Of a stretch of DNA of 64,000 nt, positions 8,769 through 17,602 are shown one piece after another; positions within the stretch are counted from its first letter, which is position 1; the number at the start of each line of letters is the position of its first letter. Source of the stretch: PALSA-968 sp964387075. Lineage in GTDB: Bacteria; Bacteroidota; Bacteroidia; B-17B0; Aurantibacillaceae. The stretch lies in NCBI GenBank assembly GCA_964387075.1, contig CAYLVB010000006.1, positions 273,877 to 337,876 on the forward strand, read 5' to 3'. Below the pieces are notes generated by a model that was not told where the DNA came from, did no database searches, and worked only from the letters and a program-made list of their open reading frames with translations. Made by a program: the position numbers and the translations under genes.

Positions 8769-11237
8769 TTATTTAAATATGATCTTCATCTCTACGCGGC
8801 GGTTCTTCTGGCGACCTTTCTCATTGTCGTTGGTATCGATCGGTTTGGTTTGACCGAACCACTCAGTGAGGATCTTATCTCCTTTAGCGCCTTTGCCTAC
8901 TAAGTATTTTTTAACGGCCTTAGAACGTTTCTCAGAGAGCAACATGTTCTTCTCAGGCGTACCCTGGTTATCGGTGTGCCCCGACAGTTTCAGGGTCCAG
9001 TCGCCGGCATGCTCTTTCAAGAGTTTAGCCAGGTCGTTAAGCGAAGGATAAGATGTCTTCTTGATAATATCCTTGCCGCTTGCGAACTCGAGGTTAGCAA
9101 AGGCTTTTTCGATCACGCGCTGCTCTTCTGCTTTGATCGGAGGACAACCTTTCAGTTCTTTCAGACCCGGTGTAGTAGGGCACTCATCTTCACGATCGAT
9201 CACACCATCTTTATCGGTATCAGGCCATGGACAACCTTTGTTCTCGGCAGGACCGGCCTCATCCGGACACTGATCGTCTCTATCCAGCACACTGTCGCCA
9301 TCTTTATCCGGACAACCCTTGAACTCAACGGGGCCTGGAGTATCCGGGCAAAGGTCGAGTTTATCAATTACTTTATCTCCATCACGATCAGGACAGCCCA
9401 TATACTCAGCTAAACCAGCATCATCCGGGCATTCGTCATTACTGTCAATGATCTTGTCACCATCGCGGTCAGGGCATCCTTTGAATTCAACCAAACCTTT
9501 GTCGTCCGGGCAGGCATCTTCCAGGTCGGTTATACCATCACCATCTTTATCGGGACAGCCTTTCAGTTCTTTCAAGCCGGCAACGGTAGGACATTTGTCT
9601 TCGCTGTCGGGAATATGGTCGCCATCGGTATCGGGGCATCCCATGAATTCCCAAACGCCGGGCACGTCCTTACATTTATCTTTCTTGTTCGATACTTTAT
9701 CCTTGTCGCGGTCCTTAGGCGGGCCGAATGGAACGGGAACTTTAAGCAGGAAATAAAAATCAGTTCCATAAAAAGTTTTGTTACCGATGATCGAACCAAG
9801 GTTGTCTGTTCCAAGGATGATCGGGCCGAGGCGCAGGCAAGTTCCGTAAGAAAAGCCGAACAGCGCGTGGTATTGAACGGGAAGGAAAACGCCGAACCAT
9901 TTGTGATCCCAGGCGGGTGTAATGCTTATGCTGGAGAAGTCGTGCACTTTATTGGCATTATTTTTAAACTGCAGTGCGTAATACATGATGAGGTTAATGT
10001 CAAAATCGCCCCAGATCTTATAATCGGCCTGCGCACTGAAGGCTGTAGGCAGGTTCATTACATACGTTGATTTTGATTTATCAATGGTGCCTAATGATAA
10101 AAGAGAATCATCGAGTGCGGTAAAATTTAAGGATGAGGTATCACCATTAATAACCATTCCCTGGCCGCCAATGTCAAATTTGTCGCGGAACTTCATGAGA
10201 TTAACATTAGCCTTGAAGTTACCGCTATATTGCCCTTTGCGGAATTTTATCCCGCCAATGTCTAATATGGAAATACCTGCTTTGAATTTGTATTTACTCT
10301 TATCCCTTCTCCATAATCCCGTTTCATTATCCATATCATACTTGTACTTTTCATAATCGGGCCGGTATTCGTACACGGCGCCCAGGTCGAAGCCAATGCC
10401 CGGGTTAGACACCCACTTATACTTAAGTTCATTGGTTCCTTCCAGGTTACTCGAGTGGCCGTATTCCACATCTGAGCTCACGATATCCATGGTAGTATCA
10501 GAAGGATACTGGAACTGAAAATTCTTTACGAACAGGTAAGCCGAGGCAATACCCTGCATAGCCTTGATCCTTGCCGCTGCCTTGAAAGCGTGCTCATTAT
10601 CCTCTTTCAATACACGGGCATAAGTAACACCATACTCCGCCCAGCTCATCATCTGTATGCTCAGGTTCTTAATGGTCATCGGTTTTTTAAGTAAGGAGGC
10701 GTCTTTGTAATCTGTATAGATGAGCCGGGCCAATTCCGGGCTAACGTTATCAACATTTACATAGTTTCGCACATCCCAGGTAAATGCCAGCGAGTTTTTA
10801 TGGTTTATTTCTATCAGGAAAGAAGGCAATACAATACGGTTACTGAAATAAACGGATTTGTTCCTGCCGCCCTCTTTTGTTTCCAGGAAATTATTTTTTA
10901 CATAATCCTGGAACAATGAATCAGGCACAGGCTTGTGCTTGGTACGGAAAAACAAGAGGTTCTTAGGTTCATAAAGGGAGTCGCTACCATATCCATTTCT
11001 CCAATCCTTATAGGCATGAGATATACCGTAACGTTTCATACCCACATAATTGTTATAAGCCTTTACGCTCACCGCGCCAAGGGTCATATCAAAACGAAAA
11101 CGATTATCAGCCAGGTTGGCGGGCTGTATATCGATGGCCGTAACGCCTGCGTATTCGCTGGCAGAATAACCCAGAAAGTCCTGTGCATGGGCCGCTAGAC
11201 CGCAAAGAACCAACAATAAACTACATAGTCTTTTCAT
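8769..11237 (-). CDS. DUF5723/OmpA family protein with thrombospondin type 3 repeats
   Basis: 822 residues from ATG 11237. The longer frame starting at 11273 would put 12 residues before the signal peptide MKRLCSLLLVLCGLAAHAQ, so the internal start is preferred. Residues about 25-510 form a DUF5723-type outer-membrane barrel. Residues about 515-690 carry a run of calcium-binding thrombospondin type 3 repeats (DKDGDGI..D..D.CP pattern). The C-terminal 120 residues are an OmpA-like peptidoglycan-binding domain (GHTDNQG, NRRVEMKI). It probably anchors the outer membrane to the wall. It has its own terminator and a -7 element. Confidence 0.88.
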   Translation of the reverse strand: MKRLCSLLLVLCGLAAHAQDFLGYSASEYAGVTAIDIQPANLADNRFRFDMTLGAVSVKAYNNYVGMKRYGISHAYKDWRNGYGSDSLYEPKNLLFFRTKHKPVPDSLFQDYVKNNFLETKEGGRNKSVYFSNRIVLPSFLIEINHKNSLAFTWDVRNYVNVDNVSPELARLIYTDYKDASLLKKPMTIKNLSIQMMSWAEYGVTYARVLKEDNEHAFKAAARIKAMQGIASAYLFVKNFQFQYPSDTTMDIVSSDVEYGHSSNLEGTNELKYKWVSNPGIGFDLGAVYEYRPDYEKYKYDMDNETGLWRRDKSKYKFKAGISILDIGGIKFRKGQYSGNFKANVNLMKFRDKFDIGGQGMVINGDTSSLNFTALDDSLLSLGTIDKSKSTYVMNLPTAFSAQADYKIWGDFDINLIMYYALQFKNNANKVHDFSSISITPAWDHKWFGVFLPVQYHALFGFSYGTCLRLGPIILGTDNLGSIIGNKTFYGTDFYFLLKVPVPFGPPKDRDKDKVSNKKDKCKDVPGVWEFMGCPDTDGDHIPDSEDKCPTVAGLKELKGCPDKDGDGITDLEDACPDDKGLVEFKGCPDRDGDKIIDSNDECPDDAGLAEYMGCPDRDGDKVIDKLDLCPDTPGPVEFKGCPDKDGDSVLDRDDQCPDEAGPAENKGCPWPDTDKDGVIDREDECPTTPGLKELKGCPPIKAEEQRVIEKAFANLEFASGKDIIKKTSYPSLNDLAKLLKEHAGDWTLKLSGHTDNQGTPEKNMLLSEKRSKAVKKYLVGKGAKGDKILTEWFGQTKPIDTNDNEKGRQKNRRVEMKIIFK

Positions 11238-11261
11238 AACAATTCCTGTAAGGTAAGGGTT

Positions 11262-11269
11262 CAAATATA
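11262..11269 (-). promoter_or_regulatory. Candidate -7 promoter element of the OmpA/TSP3 gene
   Basis: The minus strand reads TATATTTG, a perfect TAnnTTTG match, 25 bases before the chosen ATG at 11237. This supports that start over the upstream one at 11273, which lies before the element. No -33 box is visible. Confidence 0.45.
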
Positions 11270-11360
11270 ACATAATCTATAACGATATTAAAAGCCTAAT
11301 TCCCAAAATTTTAGGATTGGCAAAAGGACGATACAAGCGGTTGGGTAAAAAGACCTTTTT

Positions 11361-11394
11361 ATTGCTTGAAAACGCCAAAAAAAGCCTAAATTTG
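11361..11394 (+). promoter_or_regulatory. Candidate tig promoter
   Basis: ATTG at 11361-11364, 22 bases, then TAAATTTG at 11387-11394. The -7 box is a perfect match and the -33 box is 3/4. It implies a leader of about 60 bases before the tig ATG. Confidence 0.5.
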
Positions 11395-11462
11395 CCCGCC
11401 TGAATGACTGGCAAAAGCTAAAAAGGCTCTCAGTCGGGCAGGCCCCTCTTAAAATCAAAAAG

Positions 11463-12803
11463 ATGAACATTAGCAAACAAGACCTTGATGTGCTGAACGC
11501 GGTGGTTACCATTGAGGTAGGCCCTGCCGACTATGAACAACGTGTAGAAGACGCCCTAAAAAAAGTGCAAAGGCAAGCAAGCATGCCCGGTTTCAGGCCC
11601 GGCAAAGTGCCTGTGGGCATGGTGAAAAAGATGTATGGAAAGAATATCCTGGCCGACGAGCTCAATAAGATGTTGAACGAGAGCATTCATAAATTCATTA
11701 CCGATAACAAACTCGATATACTGGGAAATCCATTACCCAAGGCCGATGATCAAGTGGATTTTGAAAGCGGCAAGAACTTTACTTTTAAATATGATATCGG
11801 TCTTGCGCCTGCCTTTGATGTAGAGGTTTCTGACAAAACCGCTTTTGATTATTTACAGGTGAAGGTTGACGATGCTTTGATCGATAAATATGTAAAGGAC
11901 GTTCGGAAGAACTACGGTACTCCCGTTAATCCTGAAGTGGCCGGCGAGAAAGATGTGGTATTTGTTGACATCAATGAACTTGACGAGAACGGAGCCATTA
12001 AAGCGGGGGGCATCTTCAAAAGCACCAGCTTGGGTTTAGACCGCCTGAAAAGTGAAGTTGCCAAGAAAAAACTGATCGGCGCCAAAAAGGAAGACAAGAT
12101 CACAATGACCAACAAAGAACTTTATGCTGATCCTATCGAGGCTTCTGTTGGTTTGGGGATCGATAAAGAAGTTGCCGAAAATCTCAATTGCAACCTGCAG
12201 CTTACAGTGAAGAACATTGCCCGCATGGAAGACGCCGAGATGAACGAAGAACTGTTCAGCAAAGTGTATGGCGAAGGCAAGATCAAGACCGAAGAAGAGT
12301 TTCGTGCAAAAATTAAAGAAGAATTGGGCAAGATGTTCGAACAGGACAGCGACCGCAAGTTCTATGAGACCGTTGAGAAAACTTTGGTTGAAAAGATCAA
12401 CCCGCAATTACCCGAAGAGTTCTTAAAGCGCTGGTTGATGGCTGTGAACGACAAACCCGTTACCCTTGAGCAGATAGAGAACGAGTTTGAAAGCTGGAGC
12501 CGCATGATGAAGTGGAAGCTGATCGAGAACAAGATCGTGAAGAACAACAACCTCAACGTTACCCGCGAAGAGATGCTGGAAGAAGCGAAACGTTTTGTGC
12601 GCAGCCAGTACGCGCGCTACGGCCAAACCCCCGATGAAGCGGAAGTTGAAAAAGTAGCCGCCGATATCATCAAGAAAGAAAAAGAAGCCGAGAAGATAGC
12701 CGAGAACGTGTTCTACGTAAAAAGCCTTGATCTTTTCAAGAATAAATTCAAACTGAACAAGAAGGACGTTACCTATAACGAGTTCTTCGGTATTAAGGAG
12801 TAA
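11463..12803 (+). CDS. tig: Trigger factor
   Basis: 446 residues. Ribosome-associated chaperone that shields nascent chains. The N-terminal ribosome-binding domain (1-115) carries the signature GFRPGKVPVGMVKKMYG, close to the classical GFRxGKxP loop. A divergent FKBP-like region is about 150-240, and the helical C-terminal arms fill 250-446. As in most bacteria it sits directly upstream of clpP, but a terminator separates them. The low similarity of the peptidyl-prolyl isomerase segment is typical of Bacteroidota trigger factors. Confidence 0.93.
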   Translation: MNISKQDLDVLNAVVTIEVGPADYEQRVEDALKKVQRQASMPGFRPGKVPVGMVKKMYGKNILADELNKMLNESIHKFITDNKLDILGNPLPKADDQVDFESGKNFTFKYDIGLAPAFDVEVSDKTAFDYLQVKVDDALIDKYVKDVRKNYGTPVNPEVAGEKDVVFVDINELDENGAIKAGGIFKSTSLGLDRLKSEVAKKKLIGAKKEDKITMTNKELYADPIEASVGLGIDKEVAENLNCNLQLTVKNIARMEDAEMNEELFSKVYGEGKIKTEEEFRAKIKEELGKMFEQDSDRKFYETVEKTLVEKINPQLPEEFLKRWLMAVNDKPVTLEQIENEFESWSRMMKWKLIENKIVKNNNLNVTREEMLEEAKRFVRSQYARYGQTPDEAEVEKVAADIIKKEKEAEKIAENVFYVKSLDLFKNKFKLNKKDVTYNEFFGIKE

Positions 12804-12829
12804 TCCCCTGTTCTGTCATACTTTCAGCA

Positions 12830-12860
12830 AAAATGTCGGTAAATAGCCGACATTTTATTT
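12830..12860 (+). terminator. Terminator between tig and clpP
   Basis: Perfect stem AAAATGTCGG (12830-12839) / CCGACATTTT (12847-12856), 7-base loop, then ATTTT. It ends tig transcription, so clpP needs its own promoter or read-through. Confidence 0.75.
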
Positions 12861-12945
12861 TGGCGCAGATTTGGCTATCTCGTTACAAAAGTTACTTTTG
12901 TTAAATAATTCCCCGAAGGGGTTCCTTCGGAAAAAACCAATTTCT

Positions 12946-13605
12946 ATGTTCGATAATAATGAATTTCGCAAATATGCCACCATGCACAAGGGCATAAACA
13001 GCTTAACATACGACCGATATGTTTCGTCACTTACTCCTTATATCATCGAGGAGCGTCAGCTGAACGTTGCACAAATGGACGTATTCTCGCGTTTGATGAT
13101 GGACCGGATCATCTTTTTGGGCACTGGCATCAACGACCAAGTTGCTAACATCGTACAGGCGCAGCTATTGTTCCTGGAAAGTGTGGATGCAAAGAAAGAT
13201 ATCCAGATCTACCTGAACTCACCGGGCGGAGGTGTTTACGCAGGATTGGGCATTTACGATACGATGCAGATCATCGCACCGGATGTGGCAACCATTTGTA
13301 CCGGCATGGCCGCTTCTATGGGCGCCGTATTGATGTGTGCCGGGGAAAAAGGCAAGCGCACCGCTCTGAAACACGCCCGTGTAATGATACACCAGCCTTT
13401 GGGTGGCGCCGAAGGACAGGCTTCTGATATCGAGATCACCGCGCGCGAGATCCAGAAACTAAAGAAAGAATTATACGAGATCATCGCCAAGCACAGCGGG
13501 CAGACCTACGAAAAAGTTTGGGCCGACAGCGACCGCGACTACTGGATGACAGCCGATGAAGCGAAAGCTTACGGCATGATCGATGAGGTGCTGGTAAAGA
13601 AATAA
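12946..13605 (+). CDS. clpP: ATP-dependent Clp protease proteolytic subunit
   Basis: 219 residues from ATG 12946. A TTG at 12871 would add 25 unrelated residues. The Ser-His-Asp triad is Ser124 (GMAASMGA), His149 (MIHQPLGG) and Asp198 (DSDRDYW). It forms the tetradecameric barrel fed by ClpX, which lies 2.6 kb downstream, beyond an opposite-strand two-component pair. The leader has a small hairpin (CCGAAGG at 12913-12919, CCTTCGG at 12924-12930) 15 bases before the start that could affect translation. Confidence 0.96.
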   Translation: MFDNNEFRKYATMHKGINSLTYDRYVSSLTPYIIEERQLNVAQMDVFSRLMMDRIIFLGTGINDQVANIVQAQLLFLESVDAKKDIQIYLNSPGGGVYAGLGIYDTMQIIAPDVATICTGMAASMGAVLMCAGEKGKRTALKHARVMIHQPLGGAEGQASDIEITAREIQKLKKELYEIIAKHSGQTYEKVWADSDRDYWMTADEAKAYGMIDEVLVKK

Positions 13606-13620
13606 TTTTATCCTATAAAT

Positions 13621-13652
13621 AAAAACCCTGAAGTTGACTTCAGGGTTTTTTT
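13621..13652. terminator. Bidirectional terminator after clpP
   Basis: Perfect stem AAAAACCCTGAAG (13621-13633) / CTTCAGGGTTTTT (13638-13650), 4-base loop, T-run on both sides. It serves clpP and also lies downstream of the convergent response regulator gene. Confidence 0.88.
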
Positions 13653-13704
13653 ATGAAGTAAATTAAGAAGTTATTCCTTCACGATACGCTTTATAAACCT
13701 ACCG

Positions 13705-14325
13705 TCAGGCCAGGCCCGATTTGATGGCGTATTTTACAAGGCCCGCGGTGTTCTTTACGTCGAGCTTCTGAATCAAGTTTTGGCGATGCGTATCCACAGT
13801 GCGCACGCTCAGGAAAAGTTTTTCTGCTATCTCCGGATTTGTGTATTCTTCGGCAATAAGTTTGAGGATCTCTTTCTCGCGCGAAGAAAGCACACTTACC
13901 TCTTTGCCCCCGCTCTCCATGTTCAGGAGTATATCAAATAATTTCTGGTTGAAATACTTTTTGCCGTTATGAACGGATTGTATAGCTTCTTTCAATTCAT
14001 CCTTTGAAGAATCCTTGAAAACATACCCAACAGCACCCGCTTCCATCATCTTTTTGATAAAACCGGCCTCCTCGTGCATGCTCAGGCACATCACCTTGGT
14101 TCTTGGGTAATTGCGCATGATCTGTTTGGTAGCCTCTACCCCATCCATGATGGGCATAGAAATATCAGTGCAAACCACATCGCAGGGCGTGGTCTTTAAC
14201 AGCGACAATAACTCTTCTCCATGCGCGGCTTCCCCAACGATCTTACAAAAATCGTTCTTCTCCAGCATGGCTTTCAGGCCATCGCGAATGATAGAGTGGT
14301 CGTCGGCTATGATGATGCGAATCAT
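13705..14325 (-). CDS. NarL/FixJ-family response regulator
   Basis: 206 residues. The receiver domain has D8/D9 and phosphoacceptor Asp54 (VCTDISMPIMDG). The C-terminal LuxR-type helix-turn-helix (about 140-206) shows the family pattern LSSREKEILKLIAE, then SVRTVDTHRQNLIQKL. It follows the TPR histidine kinase gene by 13 bases on the same strand and is its likely partner. The pair lies between clpP and clpX in the opposite direction. A link to protein quality control is possible by position only. Confidence 0.92.
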   Translation of the reverse strand: MIRIIIADDHSIIRDGLKAMLEKNDFCKIVGEAAHGEELLSLLKTTPCDVVCTDISMPIMDGVEATKQIMRNYPRTKVMCLSMHEEAGFIKKMMEAGAVGYVFKDSSKDELKEAIQSVHNGKKYFNQKLFDILLNMESGGKEVSVLSSREKEILKLIAEEYTNPEIAEKLFLSVRTVDTHRQNLIQKLDVKNTAGLVKYAIKSGLA

Positions 14326-14338
14326 GACCCAAATATAG

Positions 14339-16159
14339 TTAATGCAGACTTAATTCTATAAAAATATTGGCCCCTTTCTCCGGGGCCGTATCTATCTCAA
14401 TTTCACCTTTCAAGAGGCCTACACGATCGCGCAAAGTGTTCATTCCAAGACTGTCGGCCTTTGTTTTGCTTTTGTCAAATCCTACCCCGTTATCCTCTAT
14501 TTGTATAATGAGCTTGCCATCACGGCAAAACAATTGCAAAAAGATATTTTTAGCTTTCGAATACTTTACCGCGTTGTTCAATAGCTCCTGGCAGATACGG
14601 TAGGTATTTATTTCTACCACCGGCTCCAGTTTATCCGGAATATTATACGAGTTGAACGCGATCTCCTGTACGTCGGGTTTATTGTACTTGGCGCAAATGT
14701 GACGAATGCTTTCCACCAATCCGTTCTCCTTTAAAGTAAGCGGCATTAAGTTCAATGCCATGTTCTTCGATTCATACTGCGCCGAGTTCACCAGGTCGGT
14801 GACCAGTTTCAGTTTTTCTTTTTCCTGAGGTATAGATTCATTAAGGTTGGCCAGGTTCATTTTGGCCGCCGTTAATATCTGTCCCAACCCGTCGTGCAGA
14901 TCGGCCGCTATCTTTTTTCGCGCTTTTTCTTCGGTGGTGATGATGGTTTCAATGATCTCCCTTTGCCGACGCTGCTTCACTAAATTGAAGAGTTTTTCTT
15001 TCTTCGCGTTACTGTAGAAATAAAATGCGATGAAAAGCGCCATCACACTCACAAATATGGCACTGATCAAAATGATCTGGTCGCGCTTTTTCGTGATCTC
15101 CAGCTGCTTTTTGCTGTTCTCCAATTCCAGGTGTTCAATGGCTTTTTCCTGCTTCTCGGTCTCATATTTCACCTGCATATCAGCAAGTTTGTCTCCCAAA
15201 GTAGCTCCCTGCAAAGAGTCGGTTATAGCCGAGGCAAGTCTCAGAAAACTGAGTGAAAGGTCATAATCCTTCAGCTTTTGGTAGGTTTGAGACAATTCCT
15301 CGCAGGCATCTCGGGTTAAGAAGGGGGTTGAATTTTTGATACTGTTCTCATAAGCTTCTTTCAAATAATCGGCACTCTTGTGGTAATTACCAATGCGGCC
15401 ATGCACTTTTCCGAGGAGAATAAGCGTCTGTGTATAATTTCTATTGTTGCGTAAACGCAAATATTTGTAAGCCGAATAGGCCAATTGCTCAGCCTCCGCA
15501 ATTTTTCCCTGCTTGAGATAAATGTTCGACATACACCTGTCGGCCACTGCTACGTTGATCGAATCATTCACTTCCTTGGCCAGTTGTTCCGCCTTTCTAT
15601 AATGATTGGTTGCTTCGTTCAGCTTATTCACAGATTCTGCAACATTCCCCAGGTTCAGATATATATTCGATTCCCCGGATCGATCTCCCACCTCAATTTT
15701 TATCTTCAGGGCTTTGAGGTAAAGATCAACAGCTTTTTCGGGATGGTTCTGCTCGTAATAGATTCCTGCCGTGTTCAGTAACACGGTAGCTTCCCCTTCC
15801 CGGTCTTTGATGCTCTCCTTGATCTTCAGTGCCTCGATATAAATGTTCAGCGCATCATTGTAATTCCCTTTTTCAAACTCCACCATGCCCTCCCACACCA
15901 TGGCGGTCGACTCAAATTTCCTGTCCTTGGCCAAAGCCGCCTTTGTCTTTGCTTCAATGGCCACCGCTTTGGCCGAATCGAAAGCCGAGTGCGAATAGAA
16001 CTCAATAAAGAGATCATGATACACTTTCCCAACCGAGGAATCCGGCCCGGAACTAAGATTTTCCCGTAGTTTTTTAACGAGGTCGGAGTTATATTGACAA
16101 AAACCGTTAAAAAACCCAAAAAGGAGTGTAATAATGGTAAAAATCAGCCTTGTAAACAC
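14339..16159 (-). CDS. TPR-domain sensor histidine kinase (HisKA_3 type)
   Basis: 606 residues from a GTG start. Signal peptide 1-22, then about six tetratricopeptide repeats (45-310) in the periplasm, a coiled coil (325-360), one membrane segment (361-382), and a NarX/DesK-type kinase. His422 lies in the dimerisation motif AADLHDGLGQILTAAK, and the HATPase domain has CQELLNNAVKYSKA and DNGVGFD. It pairs with the NarL-type regulator downstream. A TAACTTTG -7 element at 16164-16171 places transcription start nearly on the GTG, so translation may be leaderless. What the TPR domain senses is unknown. Confidence 0.9.
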   Translation of the reverse strand: MFTRLIFTIITLLFGFFNGFCQYNSDLVKKLRENLSSGPDSSVGKVYHDLFIEFYSHSAFDSAKAVAIEAKTKAALAKDRKFESTAMVWEGMVEFEKGNYNDALNIYIEALKIKESIKDREGEATVLLNTAGIYYEQNHPEKAVDLYLKALKIKIEVGDRSGESNIYLNLGNVAESVNKLNEATNHYRKAEQLAKEVNDSINVAVADRCMSNIYLKQGKIAEAEQLAYSAYKYLRLRNNRNYTQTLILLGKVHGRIGNYHKSADYLKEAYENSIKNSTPFLTRDACEELSQTYQKLKDYDLSLSFLRLASAITDSLQGATLGDKLADMQVKYETEKQEKAIEHLELENSKKQLEITKKRDQIILISAIFVSVMALFIAFYFYSNAKKEKLFNLVKQRRQREIIETIITTEEKARKKIAADLHDGLGQILTAAKMNLANLNESIPQEKEKLKLVTDLVNSAQYESKNMALNLMPLTLKENGLVESIRHICAKYNKPDVQEIAFNSYNIPDKLEPVVEINTYRICQELLNNAVKYSKAKNIFLQLFCRDGKLIIQIEDNGVGFDKSKTKADSLGMNTLRDRVGLLKGEIEIDTAPEKGANIFIELSLH

Positions 16160-16163
16160 ACTT

Positions 16164-16194
16164 CAAAGTTAGGCTTCTGCTTGTAAAAAACAAC
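16164..16194 (-). promoter_or_regulatory. Candidate promoter of the TPR kinase gene
   Basis: On the minus strand: GTTG (16194-16191), 19 bases, TAACTTTG (16171-16164). The -7 box is perfect. It overlaps the divergent clpX promoter region. Confidence 0.45.
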
Positions 16195-16213
16195 CTTATT
16201 TTTCGTAACTTCG
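16180..16213 (+). promoter_or_regulatory. Candidate clpX promoter
   Basis: CTTG at 16180-16183, 22 bases, TAACTTCG at 16206-16213 (7/8 to TAnnTTTG). It lies 25 bases before the clpX ATG. Confidence 0.4.
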
Positions 16214-16237
16214 CAGCTATATTGAATTCCCTATCCT

Positions 16238-17482
16238 ATGGCCAAGAATGTTATTACCTGTTCCTTCTGCGGACGCGATAAAAGAAGTGCTAAAATGCTT
16301 ATTGCCGGGCAGAGCGGGCATATTTGCGAAGTATGTGTGGCCGAAGCCTATAAAATAGTTTCTGCCGAAAGCGAGAACACCCAAAAAGAAGCAGCCAAGC
16401 AATCGCTCACCCTGCTGAAACCCGATGCTATCAAAAAATATCTCGATGATTATATCATTGGCCAGGACCAGGCGAAGAAAGTACTGAGCGTGGCGGTGTA
16501 CAATCACTTCAAACGCATTTCAAACAGTAATAACACCATCAACCACGAAGAGATAGAGATCGAAAAATCGAATATCATTTTGGCCGGTGAAACAGGAACA
16601 GGAAAAACCCTGCTCGCGCGCACCATCGCTAAATTATTGAATGTTCCTTTCTGCATTGCTGATGCTACTGTATTGACTGAAGCCGGCTATGTTGGTGAGG
16701 ACGTTGAAAGCGTACTCAGCCGTCTGCTGCAAGCTGCTAATTACGATGTGCCTGCCACCGAGCGCGGCATCGTGTTCATTGACGAAATTGATAAGATAGC
16801 CCGCAAGGGAGATAACGCCTCCATTACCCGTGATGTTTCGGGCGAAGGCGTGCAGCAAGGTCTTTTAAAACTGCTCGAAGGAAGTATCGTGAATGTTCCG
16901 CCACAAGGCGGACGCAAGCACCCCGAGCAAAAAATGGTGCAGATAAACACCAAGAACATTTTATTTGTTTGCGGTGGGGCATTTGATGGTATCGAGAAGA
17001 TCATAGCCCGTCGTCTGAACACTTCGGCAATCGGTTTCAGCTCTTCCATGAACGCCGGCGAAGTGGAAAGGAATAATTTATTACAATACATCATTCCGCA
17101 GGACCTGAAAACATTTGGTTTGATCCCCGAATTGATCGGGCGTTTGCCTATAACCACGTATATGAACACTTTGGACGCGCAGACGCTTCGTCGGATCTTA
17201 ACAGAGCCCAAGAACGCGCTGACCAAGCAATACCAAAGCCTGTTCAAGATCGATCAAATTGAATTACATTTTGAACTGGAGGTTTTAGACCTGATCGTGG
17301 AGAAAGCTTTGGAGAACAAACTCGGCGCGCGTGGCTTGCGCGGAATTTGCGAAGCTATTATGTTGGATGTGATGTATGAAATTCCAAGCGAGAAAAATCC
17401 TCCCAAGGAATTCACCATTACTTTAGAGTATGCCAAAAAGAAATTAGCGAACGAATCTTTCGGTAATCTAAAAGCCGCTTAA
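16238..17482 (+). CDS. clpX: ATP-dependent Clp protease ATP-binding subunit ClpX
   Basis: 414 residues. AAA+ unfoldase that delivers tagged proteins to ClpP. The zinc-binding domain uses Cys8, Cys11, Cys30 and Cys33. Walker A is GETGTGKT (117-124), Walker B is VFIDEID (about 178-184), the pore loop is GYVG (149-152), and an IGF loop for ClpP docking is present (SAIGFSS). It is not contiguous with clpP. A two-component pair on the other strand lies between them. Confidence 0.97.
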   Translation: MAKNVITCSFCGRDKRSAKMLIAGQSGHICEVCVAEAYKIVSAESENTQKEAAKQSLTLLKPDAIKKYLDDYIIGQDQAKKVLSVAVYNHFKRISNSNNTINHEEIEIEKSNIILAGETGTGKTLLARTIAKLLNVPFCIADATVLTEAGYVGEDVESVLSRLLQAANYDVPATERGIVFIDEIDKIARKGDNASITRDVSGEGVQQGLLKLLEGSIVNVPPQGGRKHPEQKMVQINTKNILFVCGGAFDGIEKIIARRLNTSAIGFSSSMNAGEVERNNLLQYIIPQDLKTFGLIPELIGRLPITTYMNTLDAQTLRRILTEPKNALTKQYQSLFKIDQIELHFELEVLDLIVEKALENKLGARGLRGICEAIMLDVMYEIPSEKNPPKEFTITLEYAKKKLANESFGNLKAA

Positions 17483-17488
17483 ATACAT

Positions 17489-17602
17489 TGGAACGCAGAC
17501 AACGTTGATCTTGATGATAGACGCAGATTTTTTGAATACATGTTCTCGTTTACCAAAAACAGATCCCATTAAATCATAATCATCTGCGCCATCAGCGTTC
17601 CA
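17489..17602. repeat. Imperfect palindromic intergenic repeat between clpX and murQ
   Basis: Outer arms TGGAACGC (17489-17496) and GCGTTCCA (17595-17602) are exact reverse complements, and inner arms CGCAGAT (17522-17528) and ATCTGCG (17582-17588) also match. This composition (words like GACGCAGAT and ATCTGCG) resembles dispersed palindromic repeats I recall from Bacteroidota intergenic regions. It is 114 bases long and ends where murQ should begin. Confidence 0.6.

Noticed and set aside
8976..9413. Plus-strand frame opposite the TSP3 repeats
   Set aside because: Shadow of the OmpA/TSP3 gene; no signal or homology pattern.
12871..12945. TTG start extending ClpP by 25 residues
   Set aside because: The extension is unlike ClpP and overlaps the leader hairpin.
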